Shown: one piece after another, positions 14,466-26,736 of the stretch
Layout of the letters: every line of letters begins with the position of its first letter
Position numbering within the stretch: the first letter of the stretch is position 1
From: Antedon mediterranea
Taxonomy: Eukaryota > Echinodermata > Crinoidea > Comatulida > Antedonidae
Assembly: GCF_964355755.1 (NCBI RefSeq)
Contig: NC_092675.1
Coordinates: 6,978,312-7,042,311 of the forward strand
Reading direction: 5' to 3'
DNA length: 64,000 nt
Notes under the pieces: generated by a model
The model's database searches: none
What the model was told of the DNA's origin: nothing
The model's input: only the letters and a program-made list of their open reading frames with translations
Made by a program: the position numbers and the translations under genes

Positions 14466-14776
14466 GATTGACTTCCGCACGGTTGTTTCACGGCAGCCCA
14501 ACAAAAGCAGCACTAGCCTAGGCTGCAGTTTTCTTTCTACAAATGATGTGCTACTGTATAGATATATGGCATAATCAGCACATTTGAGCCTCCACTATTT
14601 GTAATAGATAAAAGCAAACAATCTAATATGTTAAAAAAATGGAAATGTATACTCTGTGTACTCTTGACGGTTGGATTTACCGCTATGACATTTTCATTTT
14701 CTCGAAATTCAAGAATGTCAGAGTAGTTTTTATAGTTTATCAAAACATTAGTTTGAGGGCGGTATTGCGAGAAACA
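14466..14776. promoter_or_regulatory. Head-to-head promoter interval, EGF gene / RANBP3
   Basis: 311 bp separate the divergent start codons. The interval must hold both transcription starts, or they lie further out in 5' UTR introns. The RANBP3 start sits in ACAATGGCGGAGG, matching the YY1-type ATGGCGG context often seen at animal start codons. No TATA box was assigned. Confidence 0.5.
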
Positions 14777-17700
14777 ATGGCGGAGGTTGAAGTCGACAAA
14801 CCCGAAGCAGGTTGGTGGAAATTTCCATGTATAAATGAACAGTATTTCATGTTTTATTTTTAAAATAGTTTTTATCTAATTATCCTATTTTTCTATTTGT
14901 CCTCAGGCATTCAGTCTACGGACGAAGAAGCTTCCTTAGTAGGAAAAAATGGTATGTATTTCCGTAGGCCCATTACCAGGAATCAATTCATTGAATTTGG
15001 CGCATAACGTCAGTGTTTTGTTATGGTTTTGGTGGGTTTTGGTAGTAAACTTTATCGAGTGAGTAGTAGGGGAATCTAGTAGTACAATTGGCCTGCTATT
15101 GCTAAAGATAATATCGTCTAGTGTATTTATTTTTGTTTTTAATTTATAGTAGCAAATAATTATATTATACTATAGTGGTATCACTTTCTTTTTCAGTCAA
15201 TAATGAATATTTATTAAAAATAAAATGAAGTATAATTATTAATATAATAATACTAAATAGGGCCTAGGGGCCTAGGCCTAATATAATAATTAAATTATTT
15301 TTTTCGTCATTGAAGTGCGATAATATAATGCCTACAGTAACCTCTATTATGATCTAAGAAAAACAGCAGTTTTTCTTTAATTTTAATCACAATTACCGCA
15401 CAATTCTTCTACTCCAGGCTATATAGTTCAACTTTTAATTTTCTTTTTCCTGTTTCCCTGATAGATTTGCTAATAAATGAAAATGGGGAATATACAATCG
15501 GTACCATGGACAATCGGTTCTAACCTTATATGAACCCAATTATCTTTGTGTGGGCCCGATAATGTTCTGTTTGTTTATGAAATTATGGAAAGACTGGCTT
15601 AACTCTTTCATAATTTACTTTATAGCCATCTAGTTTTTATTGAGTACAGTTTAGCCAACAGCTTTACTCACCTGAAATTATTTTTTTTTTTTCAATTTTC
15701 TATCAATCCATGTAAACACAGGATAAAAAATATAAAATGCACAGAAAAAAAAAATCTTTTGTATATATGTTTAAAAAAGTACAGTTAAAAATGTGTAAAT
15801 TTAATATTTATTTAAGTATAAAGGACGATACTGTATGATGTGAACAGCTTAGATATAATAAGTTGAGACCCCATGTGACATTACGGTGTGTCGATTGATG
15901 ATACATATTAATTTTACTTACTTTAATTCCACACATTTAAAGTAATTAAATGGAGGCATCCTAGACCAAACAAGATCGAACAAAAAATTTGGGCCTTGTC
16001 TTAGTCTTAGGTCTGATTGAATTTGGCGCATAACGTCAGTGTTTCGTTATGATTCTGGTTGGTTTTGGTAATAAACTTTATCCAGTGATTAGTAGTACAA
16101 TGGGCCTGCTAAAGATAATATAGTCTAGTGTTTTTGTTTTTTTTTTAATTTATAGTAGCAAATCATTTTATTATAGTGCTATCACTTTCTTTTTCAGTTA
16201 ATAATGAATATATATATATACTAAATTTTGATTCCACACATTTATAGTGTTAAATGGAGGCATCCTAGACCAAACATGATCTAACAAAAAATTTGGGCCT
16301 TGTCTTGTCTTAGGTCTGATGTGGTCCGAAATGTCGCACTCATCTAACAACTAATGGATTTATTTTAAACTATTTAGTGCACTCCCATTTTTTCCCTTTG
16401 ACTTAAGTCAATGAAACGAAAATGCCAACACAAATATTTAAGTTTGTATTAATAATCTAATTTTCTTGCAAAAAGTAGAAAGTGAAAACTAAAAGGAATG
16501 TTTCATGCAAATTCTTTTACTTAACGTAGGGTAGAGTTATTTCTTGCATAGATATTTTTAATGATTTGATGCATGTTTTTATTATTTCGGAAATATCATC
16601 CATAATAATAAACTTATAAACAGAAAAAGAAAAATCGTAAACTCTAAACTTAAGTATATAGAATGCTTCTCCATCTGCAATACGTTTTGGAGTTATGGAG
16701 CATAATATGTTGGCAAACACAACCAACAAGGATGTTACCACTATTCAACATACGTTGAATAAAACCATAGGAAAGGAAGGGAAACCATGTGCAATAAACA
16801 TTGCACTGGCACTAATACTTCTAGAGACATTAAGTATACGGCGCAGAGCATTATTGTAGCATACATTAAGGGGTGTCTAGAAAACTCAGATCTAGAAAAC
16901 TCAGATCTCAGATATCTGAGTTTTCTAGATCTAGAAAAGTCAGATATCTGAGTTTTCTAGACACCCTACAATAAGAGATCTAATAGTCTCATACGATAGT
17001 TACACCAAAGGGCTGCACAATACAATCATATTAATAAAGTAAGATCTAAAGAGACAACATTAGAGTACTTTATCTTGTATCCAAATTTGAAAATTCAGAA
17101 AACTATCTATTAAACCATCATATGCCACATTTCAAGTATAAACATGAGTATTTATAATATCCTGGAAGGTTTTCACACATTAAGAGGGTTTTCACTATTT
17201 CCTATTATTACTATTGAATATCAGGTCATATGCACTTTACTCATTTTAATGGTTCAATGATTTTTTTTTCAGGGGTGGAGAAAACCACAGGAGCTAGTGT
17301 GATCGCCCGATCTACTTTTGTTTTTGGCGAAAACATGGAAAGCAGAGTGCAGCTGAAGGTAAGGTTATCTTGCCCGTGTTTACTAGGTTAACAAGTTTTA
17401 ACTTTAGTTGGTGTGATAATATAAATCAGCGTCACTTACAAAAAACCAGACCATTCCAACCCAGGCTTTAGTCTGAAGCAGTCGACAGATTGTCGATGAA
17501 ACGTCACGAAGGTAATTTATTCCTTATCGTTTCTTTGGTTCAACATAAAAGTGAAAATCCACAAAAATATTATTTGGAACCAGATGAATTTATTCAATAA
17601 TATAAATCAGATTTTTTCACAAGCATATAAAAAGTATTGAAATAAGATAGAACATACAAAATAAAGTCTGGTTGCAAAAATTATAGATTTTTAAATATAA

Positions 17701-20700
17701 TAATCACTTTAATATAAATTCCAAGTGACTCACCTATTTAATTTACTGTATCTAAATAATAATAATGTATTGCTCTTACAACATTTATTTTGTCCACTAC
17801 TCTATAACATCTAAAATATATAAAGCAAAAACAAATAAATAAATAATAATAAATTTATTCAGGGGCAAAAATAGCATTATTTGTACAGTACTTCATGAGA
17901 AATAAAAAATTGGCAGACAAACCGATAACTGATATTGCACTTGTGGAATGTACTGTATTGTACAGATGTTTAATTTCACCATGTTTAAACTACTGAAACA
18001 GCACGATTTCCTCTTCATGATTGATGATATAGCACCATCATCTAAGAGTTATAAAACATGCTAGATGGTTGATTAAAAGTGTAACGTACTGATACCGAGT
18101 TCTTTTAAAATCTGTCATACGTGTGCTTTTAAAATGACCTTTTGAATTGCCTTTCCTCCTTTACAAATCTGCTGTTAAAGATTAAACTGCGTTGCATAAT
18201 ATACAACATTTTGCTTTTCCCTGGCTGTTTTCCTGGTTAATCAAAATTAACATAAATGGGTAATTTTAAGTGACATCCATTTTTTGATCACCTGTTTTAC
18301 CTGCAGTATGTAAAAAAGACAATTATTTATGTGCTTCTTATGATGTCATAGGTTTTTTCCATTTAATTGGCATACTTGAAACAGTGCCAATGTTTTTTTT
18401 TCTACTTTTTTTGTAATGCTCACAAGTTTATTGATAAACTGGATTTAACTGGCCAAATCTTCATTGGCCTAAATCAAGGAATTTGATTGGATGTACACAA
18501 ACTGGACTGTTTCATTTATAGAAAGAGGATAGGACATTTGATTTTGCATAATTATTTGTACCCATTATGTTAATTAAAATTATTAATTTAACTGATTATA
18601 TTTGTATTTGCACATTTTTTGTGTCAATTTATATATATTACAAAATAGATGTTGTTGATATTTTGGAGATAAGCAATTGAAATATTTGTCATTGTAGTAT
18701 TATCAAGAAAAGAATTAACAATCATATAATGTGTGCGAAATGTCCTTCGGACACAACAAAGTGTCAACTTATTAAGGGTGTCCCCTGATACAGTGGTTGG
18801 CGGTAATAGTATTAAAATATATATTTCCCCTTATTTATTTCACAGGAAAGTGTCCCCTTAATAGGAATGTCCCTAAATAGGTGTCCCGAAAGAGGTGTTC
18901 TTAGTTTTAAAATCTTTAGTTCCACGAGTGAATTTATGATAAAGAAATCATTCAACAAATAGAATTTCCATAACCATTTAAATTACTAAACATTCACATT
19001 TGATTTCATTTTGTTAGCGTCCAGCTGAAGATCAGCTTGACAGGCAAAAGGCAGAGGAAGAAGGTGAATTACTTTATATACGTACTTGTTTTATTGGTAT
19101 ATAAATGTATATATGACTAATGATTTTCATTTTTGTCACCCATTACGGTGGAGAAAATTTATACAACAATTCAGTTTGCTTGTGTTTAATCCAGTCTCCG
19201 TCACAGATTTTTGCTATGTTTTGTTATGTTTCTGTTTTGATGAAATAAACAAAACGAAAAAAAAAAAGAGTATGTTATTCATTTGTTTATATTGTGAAAT
19301 CTTGGAATGTTTTTTAAACAAAAATGTTCTAGATTACTAAATGAAACCTGTTGCAATGTGTAACAACGTTTAATGTGAAATAGTTTTAATGTCTGAATCT
19401 AAATGAAGATGTTGATCTTTCAAAAATGTATTTGATTATTTCAGATGTAAAACCAGATGACACTCCTGGTGAGTTCCCGAAAGCTTCTCCAAGTGTCCTG
19501 TCACAAAGACCTCTTGTCACTGCAAGTAAGTAAACAAAAATGCTGTTTTATTTTAATGGAAAATCCTATGTTATTACAATAACTTTTATTCCTCAGGCCA
19601 TAAATAATATTTTGAGTGTTTTTTTCCTTCAAAATCACTGTCTGTCGGCAGGTTATATTTTGTTTGTTAATACTTGAATTATTAATACTTAATATTATTT
19701 GTTTTAATAAATGATTTAGAAAGGAAACTACTATAAACATTTATTTTGTTGTTTTGTTTTTCATTTTTAAAGGAAAAGACAACAATATGGATTTCCTACC
19801 TGATAATGGTAGGTGTACAATATAGTATTTTTTCTTACTATGTCAGTATATTATTCTCTTTAATTAGACATTTCTTCCGTAATAGTCTATATTTTACACA
19901 CATTATGTTTTAGAGCTTGTGTCTAGTCTTTGTTTTTTTTTTATTGAAATGAGGTTTTTTAGCTGTTGCCATATTTGCCACACATGAAATGCAAAACCCT
20001 TCCATAAATGTTTAATAATGACGAAATTAAATGCAGTATGGCTATGTATTGTACACTAAAATGGCAATAATAATTTTGACAAAAATAAAACGCAAACATT
20101 TGTATGGTATACACAAAGAGTATCTAACTATCAATTGATGTAAAATTCTACTTTTTTAGCCTATAAAATATAACATGGCTTTTCTAAAGTATCTACCTAT
20201 CAATGCATAACTTTTTTAGCCTATGAAATATATTAAAATTAATTGATTTGTTTGTTGTTTGTTTTTTTCAGAAGATTCAAATTCAAATCCATTTTCAATG
20301 GTGCAGAACAAGTCGTTCATTAAGCCGTCAGCTTTTCCAAGCTCTAGGCCATTCAGTTGTGTTATTGGTATGTTTTATTTTCACAGAAAAAGTATAATGC
20401 GCCCTATGGTGCTGATATTCCCAAATACTGTATGGCAGTGATATGATACATCACATTTTGTGTCATATCAAGTTTGGTAGTGTAAACAGAGCTTTAATTA
20501 ATAATTGTATTTGTTTATAAATGATCTAGTCAAGCGTAATATGAAATTTTACTTATAACACTTAGACCCCATTTACACTTACGTTTGGGTCCAGGGCCGG
20601 TCCTGGGCCGGTTGCAAATATTTACCTTTTAGGCCGGCCCCAGAGCGTTTACACTAGCGACGCAGATTACTACTGGTCGTAAATAATTTTATCGGAAGTA

Positions 20701-23700
20701 CAATTGCATGCTGGGATATGAAGTACAGTTTGTTTACATTTTTCTCTCTCGATCGTCAATTCAACTCTCCGCGCGAACCGACCGTTTTATATTTATACTG
20801 TATTGTTGTTTTTTTGTCCCATTAAAAACAAAATGAACTCCACTGTTTTATATAATATGGCTGTATTTTATGTATGCGAAACAAGCGGAGGAATACTTTA
20901 TTGAAAGAAGATGTCTGAAAATAAATTTAACTATATAAATGATGAAGAAAACAAATTGTCGCCCGAAAAGGAGGAAGGTATGTACTGAATATGTCGGATC
21001 GTCATAACAACAACCTCATAAAAAGGTCAAACATTGTTCACAGTTCACTGCGTAAGCCGGCCCAAACGTAAAAGCCGCTCCTGAACCTACCTGGAGAGGT
21101 GGCCCAGATCTGCGTCCGGCCCAGGGCCGGCCTAACTTTTTGGAGTATTTACACTTATCAATTGGCGACCCAGGGCCGACCCAGGGCCGGCCTAAATCGC
21201 AAGTGTAAATGGGGTCTAACATACATTATATTATTATTATTAAAGTTTAAACATACATATACACAGAATAATCTTAGCCACAGTGTTTAATACTGATTAT
21301 CTAAAGTTTTTTGGTAAATACTCTTATGGAGTATTAGGAATTCCTAAGTTACAGAAGTATGTATTTTTACCTTTTTTATTTTGTCTCATTTGTTTCTGTA
21401 CTAATTCATATTTCAGCACCAAATACTGCACCTACGAACCCCTTCAAGCTAAAACCAGCAACATTACCACCACCATCAAGTCAGATAAATGGTCAGGGTA
21501 AGAAGTTTGTCTGTAAATGTAAATAAGTGGTGCAGTTGTATAGCGCCATATACCAAATTGGTCGACTTTGGCCTTAATGATGTGTGGTAAAATTAAGGCT
21601 ACTCTCCAAAGTGTCATAGCTATGTATCGACAAAACGCTCTCATCAATGCACCATGATGGCCTGTAAAGACCAATACACTCGGGTAGCTCCTACCCACCT
21701 TAAAAGGTTTACTGGCTGACCTAGGGTTTATCGTCTTTAGTAAGGAAGGCTTGTACAATCAGAACCATGTAGTCTACCACAAACTTAATTCCATATTATG
21801 ATTTTATACGGTCTTATATGAGGGCCCCTTGATTGCCAACATATGCTGTTAAGGGTTACCCTCACTAAATAGGTTTAATAAAATAAAAATAAATTAACTT
21901 AACCGCTTATAACCACATATCACTATCAAAAGCAAAATGTTTTTAAGAAACTTTTCAGTTTATATTTATGTGAATATGAATATCAAATTGGCAAAGCCAC
22001 ATAAAATACATGGGTTTAGTTCTTGAATCATTCTAGATTTCGTCTGTAAATGTGGTGATTTATGTTATATCCGTTTAGGTACGAAGGGAGAAACAATTGA
22101 ATCAAGTCATAGTGCAGTAAGCAGTTTAATAAAAGAAGGTCCTCCAGAAAAAGCTGTTGCTGAATCGGAGAAGTCTTCTGAGAAACCAGAAGATGTAGCT
22201 GAATCTGACGCCGCAGCAGTCGTCAAAGAACCATCCAAAACAGATCCTGATGATAAGGAGAATGTGGAAACGCCCATATCAGAAACAGAAGCAAGTCCAG
22301 AGGACAGTAAAAAGAACTATTTTATAAAACTTTCTAGTGGTTCAAGCCGAGATTCAGGATTTGGGGTTTTTGGAAAGTTTAACCCTTCATCAGTACGCAT
22401 TTTGGATCAGGGATATAAAAGTCCACAAACTGAGAACTATTTCTTGCAGTTTGCGCCGAGCAAGAGTGACGATAGCAGTGATGAGAATACAAAATCTCCC
22501 AAGAGTTTAAGTAGTTCCGGATCATCTTTTATGTTTGGTCAAAACCTTACTGATAGAGTAACTGTAAGTAAAATAGTAATAGGGAACTTTATTTTGGAAT
22601 AGTGGACAATTTTTATACAAATGGTTACATATAAGCCAAACATACTCAGCCTTCATCTACTGTTAAAAAAAAAAAAGCTTGGTTCAGCATAAAGTATTAA
22701 GAGGACACCTTTGAGTAGGGATTGGCTGTACAGTAGTGTTTAAATATATATTGCCCCTTATTTACTTAATAGAAGTGTCCACTGAATAGAGGTGTCCCGA
22801 AACAGGGGTTGTATTGTCTGTAGAATGGAAACATCCTGATGAAGACATAATTATTATCAAATTTTATTGCTTTTTCATAATACAGTATTTCATTTGAGCT
22901 ATTCTTATTTATTCAGTATTTATTTATATGTATTCAGTTTGTGTTTATTAGTGCAATTTTTGATGAAGGAAAATCATTTTTAAATATTAATACATTATTT
23001 GTATTGTAGAGTCCATCCAAACAAGAGGGTGAATTAAAGTCAGCCAGTGAATATGTCTTTGGTTCCAACCTTGCAGAAAGGGTAAAGGTATGTAAATCCA
23101 CTATAAATACTTGAAAAATACACACAAAATGTCATGTGAACTTTCATATTACAATCCCTAAATCACTAATGCTGTGAAGCTACTAAATTAGTATAGACAC
23201 ATTATTTAATGCAGACGTTCAAACTTAAATGAATGAAAAATAGGGAGAGTATACTGCCACCAATGTTGACACTGTTAAGTATGTTGCCACCAACGTTCAA
23301 TATATGCGTGTAGTGCGTAAATCATAATAATAGCTCGCGTTGTATACAAATATAGTGTAGGCATAGGCCTAGTATCTTTGACATATCGCACTATCAACAA
23401 AGAAGTGGCGCATACAGTATACTTATACAATTTTTACTATCAATATTGTTCGTTGTATCATTTACGGTGGTGGTACGTACCACGCCCTTTTTAATGCAAT
23501 AATACTGAATTTTATAGAAACATGTGTGAAATCAGGATATATATTTTAAATTCAGGAGACTACCGAATAATTTGGGAGGGTTGGAACATATGTTAATATT
23601 TAGAAAAGTATGAAATCTCAACTGTGCATATACTAGCAATGGTGTACGCAGTATAGTAAGATTATCTATACATACATAAGTACACAGTGTGATCAATAAG

Positions 23701-26700
23701 GATCCTGATTATATGATGACAACCAATTGCAGTATTAGAAAAATAAACAAAAATAATACAGCAATGTAAAATGACTTGTTTTTTCAGCGAGAAGAATCTG
23801 CAGAATCATCAGAGGTCAAAGGTCAGTAATATATTAAATATTCTTGAAAATTATATTGTAAATAATCATATTATGTATCATATTTTCAAGTACTTTGGCA
23901 AATGGACAGAAGTTCCAATCTTTTATTAATACAAATATTAATTTTATTATTTTTTATTTATTATATTAACTTTTTCTTAATATTAGGAACAACCCTTGCC
24001 GAAAGTGCTAGCGCTTACGAAGAAGCGCGAGAAAATCAGCGACTAAAATTAGATAAGGTACCTCAAGTAAATGGTGAAGAAGATGAAGAAAATGTCTTAC
24101 AGGTAAAACTCATTTACTAATTATATATACTTAATTACTAACAATATAAGGCTGTGTTTCCTCAGCCATAACAACATTATCAGTTAATTTTTTTAACCAA
24201 TAAAGTGTGCATGATCAGTCATTACCAAACAACTAGATGCCCAATCAAAACAATTTTTACTTCAGCTCAAATGTTAAAAATTATCGCATTTATCCGATAA
24301 TTATCCGATTTGAATGAGATAATAATTCTACAGGCAGTATCGGTTAATTTTTATCGTTTAAGTAACGGTTAATTTTTTGCTGCGGAAACATACCCTAAAA
24401 TAATAAATTTCTGCCTACATTTAAACAAGTTTTTTATAAATCAATAATATTTAATCACCCACTAGTAATTTTCAAGTTTCTTTCACAAATATTTATTTGT
24501 TGTCCACAGGCCCAGTGTAAGCTGTATTTATTTGATAGCTCAACACAATCTTGGCTAGAAAAAGGGCGTGGACTGCTGCGCTTAAACGACAAATCACAAG
24601 CATATGGCTCTCATTTTCATTCAAGACTAGGTAAGACTTAATAAAAGGCTTTCGATTTATGATTACTGTTGACCTATGAACATGCTAGGATAGGCCATCA
24701 AAACTGTATTGCGGTGGGAACAATGAAGTTCCCCACATGAACACAATGAATTGACATGTCCTAATTAGGTTGTCGTCACAAATTCAACATTAGCCAACAC
24801 TTGCCAAAAATGTAATTTCCAGTAAACTTGAAGACTATTGAAAGAATTTGTGCCAAAATTAGATGTTTATCAGGGTTAATTTTGTTTTGCCTCCTCTCTA
24901 AGTGAATACAATTTAAGAAAAATACTTCAATATATTTATTGAGTAAATTAAAATACTTAAAGGTATATAGTCCCCCTGAAAAGATAATTTTTTTTAAATG
25001 TTTTTATTGAATATGCCATTTGAATATCACAGTTATTTTTTACTGAAACTAAAATAATGTATTATTGGTTGTCAGAAACTTATTTATTATGTTTATAATA
25101 GAAAAATTGTATTTATTTAGTATTTTGATTGATATATTAACTATGTGGTTGCCTCTGATAATAATTGAAATATTTTGAATCTTTTTGTTTTAATAGTAAT
25201 GAGAACACAAGGCAGTTTACGAGTTGTTCTCAACACGAAAGTCTGGTCAAACATGACTGTAGACAAGGCCAACCCTAAGAGCATCAGAATCACCGCCATG
25301 GACTCTGAGAATAAGATAAGAGTGTTTCTAATTGTGGTCAGTAAATTATTTTATTTCACTTAATTATGTGGCCGTGTTCACCATTCAGGAAAAATCTCCT
25401 CTCTAAGGTGAATACAATTATTTACCTGATAAAACTGTAAGCTAACGCAAAGGGTCCTGGGTTCAAGTCCTGTCATATGTCAGGATTTTTTCTAATGACA
25501 ATTTACAACTTCACTCCCAAAGACTTGTAATAAAGACTTTGTTTATATAGAGCATTGTGTATATGTTTGTCTCGTGAACGGATTGCCACATTTAAGAAGG
25601 ATAGTGATTGAATTTGCTTATGGTTATCCTTGGCAATTTGCCTAAATATATAAAATAAAATAAACAAATAAATAAATAAATAAAATTTAAGGGAAATACT
25701 TAAATATACAATAATGAGTTAAATAAAATTCTCAAAGATTGTTTCCTGAAAAAAAGTATTTTTTTTTAAATATTTTTGTTGAATATGCCATTTGAATTTC
25801 ACATAATGATTATTCAGTTTGATAAAAAAAATTGGATCGGGAAAAAAATTATTTACCTGATAAAACTGTAAGCTAACTCAAAAAGAGACATGAAACATGA
25901 GTCACAGGCTGGAATTTCCTGCATACAAATTAAAAATATATACAATTTATTGAATTTTGCTTTAAATTCTTTTGCTTTAAATTCTTTTGCTTATCATATT
26001 AAATTGGTTTTTTTTTCCTTAGACTGAACCTCACCATGCGGATCAAATCTACACAGCTATTGACCATCGTGTGCAAGCATTGAGGTACGCCGAGCAGAAA
26101 AAGTTTGAACAAGATATGGAAGCAGCAAAAAAGAACCAGCAATCGGACGAAGAGAAAGCTGATGAGAAGGGAGAATCAGCTACAATACCCGAAACTGATG
26201 CAGGTAATTTGTTTTCAAATTCTCTTTTTTTCCCTCACAAAATATTAAATCTATGACTAAAAATGAGTACAGTATAACAATTGTTGGTTTGTCGTATCTT
26301 GCTTTAGACCTATTCAGGTAAGTTGGTTTCATGGGCAAAGTTATCGCTAACTTTGGTGGGTAGGAACCAAATTACCAGGGGGTAAATAAGTACGCCATAA
26401 CATGCTAATAATAGTACAGTAACACTTTTCTTCATGCAATAATTTAATAAGATATTTACCAAATTTAAATTTTCACTAGTAGTAAACTAAGATTAATATA
26501 TTCTTAACATTATTTATCAATAGTTTATATAATATACAACCTTTTATATATTTTATATATTGAAATGTTGTTAAACTTCAAGTTGCAATAAAGAATATGA
26601 TTATTTTAATAAACAGGCTCTCAGTGCACTGTGCATAAAATTGAGCAATCTGTATGTCTTTACAGGTATCAGTGATGAGAAAGAAAGCCAAGCTAGTGAT

Positions 26701-26736
26701 GAGAGTAACCCATCTCCACCTGCGGCAACAGAATAA
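14777..26736 (+). CDS. RANBP3: Ran-binding protein 3
   Basis: Nuclear cofactor of CRM1 (XPO1) export that binds RanGTP through a RanBP1-type domain. Coding exons: 14777-14810, 14907-14951, 17273-17358, 19018-19063, 19445-19525, 19773-19808, 20272-20367, 21417-21497, 22079-22563, 23010-23087, 23788-23821, 23987-24102, 24510-24630, 25197-25336, 26023-26203, 26666-26736. They total 1731 bp (576 aa), all with GT-AG borders in frame. Three copies of an aromatic-x-F-G-x-N-x4-R-V motif (about residues 42-52, 319-329 and 345-355) correspond to the FVFGQN...RV repeats of vertebrate RANBP3. The Ran-binding domain covers about residues 400-515 and has GRGLLRLND near 425-433 and VMRTQGSLR just after. The acidic, Ser-rich tail is typical. 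The small N-terminal exons are the least certain, although all keep phase. Confidence 0.93.
14990..16325. repeat. Local segmental duplications in RANBP3 intron 2
   Basis: Sequence beginning GAATTTGGCGCATAACGTCA near 14995 and running to about 15230 recurs at 16018-16215 with moderate divergence. Separately, 15920-16018 (CCACACATTTA...TTAGGTCTGAT) recurs at about 16230-16325. The two duplicated blocks are interleaved, giving an A...B-A-B order. Confidence 0.75.
16870..16970. mobile_element. Palindromic MITE (GTGTCTAGAAAACTCAGAT)
   Basis: About 100 bp, almost entirely self-complementary. The outer arms GGGTGTCTAGAAAACTCAGA and their complement enclose repeated TCTAGAAAA and CAGATATCTGAG palindromes. 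It would fold into a long cruciform or hairpin. It lies in RANBP3 intron 2. Confidence 0.75.
17455..17590 (+). repeat. Short Penelope-like or hammerhead-like remnant
   Basis: CTGAAGCAG, a 6-bp stem TCGACA-GAT-TGTCGA, then TGAAACGTC resembles the signature found at ends of Penelope-like elements, where hammerhead ribozyme motifs are known. The core departs from the hammerhead consensus (CTGAAGC rather than CTGANGA), so any ribozyme would be dead. Low-confidence call. Confidence 0.3.
20566..21221. mobile_element. Non-autonomous DNA transposon, TIR TTAGACCCCATTTACACTT
   Basis: Left end at 20566 and inverted right end finishing about 21221 share TTAGACCCCATTTACACTT. Both ends carry subterminal CAGGGCCGG / GGCCGGCC repeats. 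The 650-bp interior includes a short open stretch beginning at ATG 20911 that ends near a GTATGT donor; its origin is unknown. It lies in RANBP3 intron 7. Confidence 0.8.
21520..21835 (-). mobile_element. Degenerate tRNA-derived SINE copy
   Basis: On the minus strand this resembles the SINEs at 41042 and 45137: a segment on the theme of TGGTAGACTACATGGTTCTGA, then ...GGTAGGAGCTACCCGAGTGTATTGG. It is strongly diverged and the tRNA head is not clear. Confidence 0.4.
25430..25690 (+). mobile_element. SINE fragment with B-box-like GGGTTCAAGTCC
   Basis: A tRNA B-box-like GGGTTCAAGTCC at about 25456 is followed by an unrelated body and a 3' end TTATGGTTATCCTTGGCAAT plus an A-rich tail of AAATA units. 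The same 3' end occurs near 61190-61225 and, diverged, at 41300-41345. It lies in RANBP3 intron 14. Confidence 0.55.
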
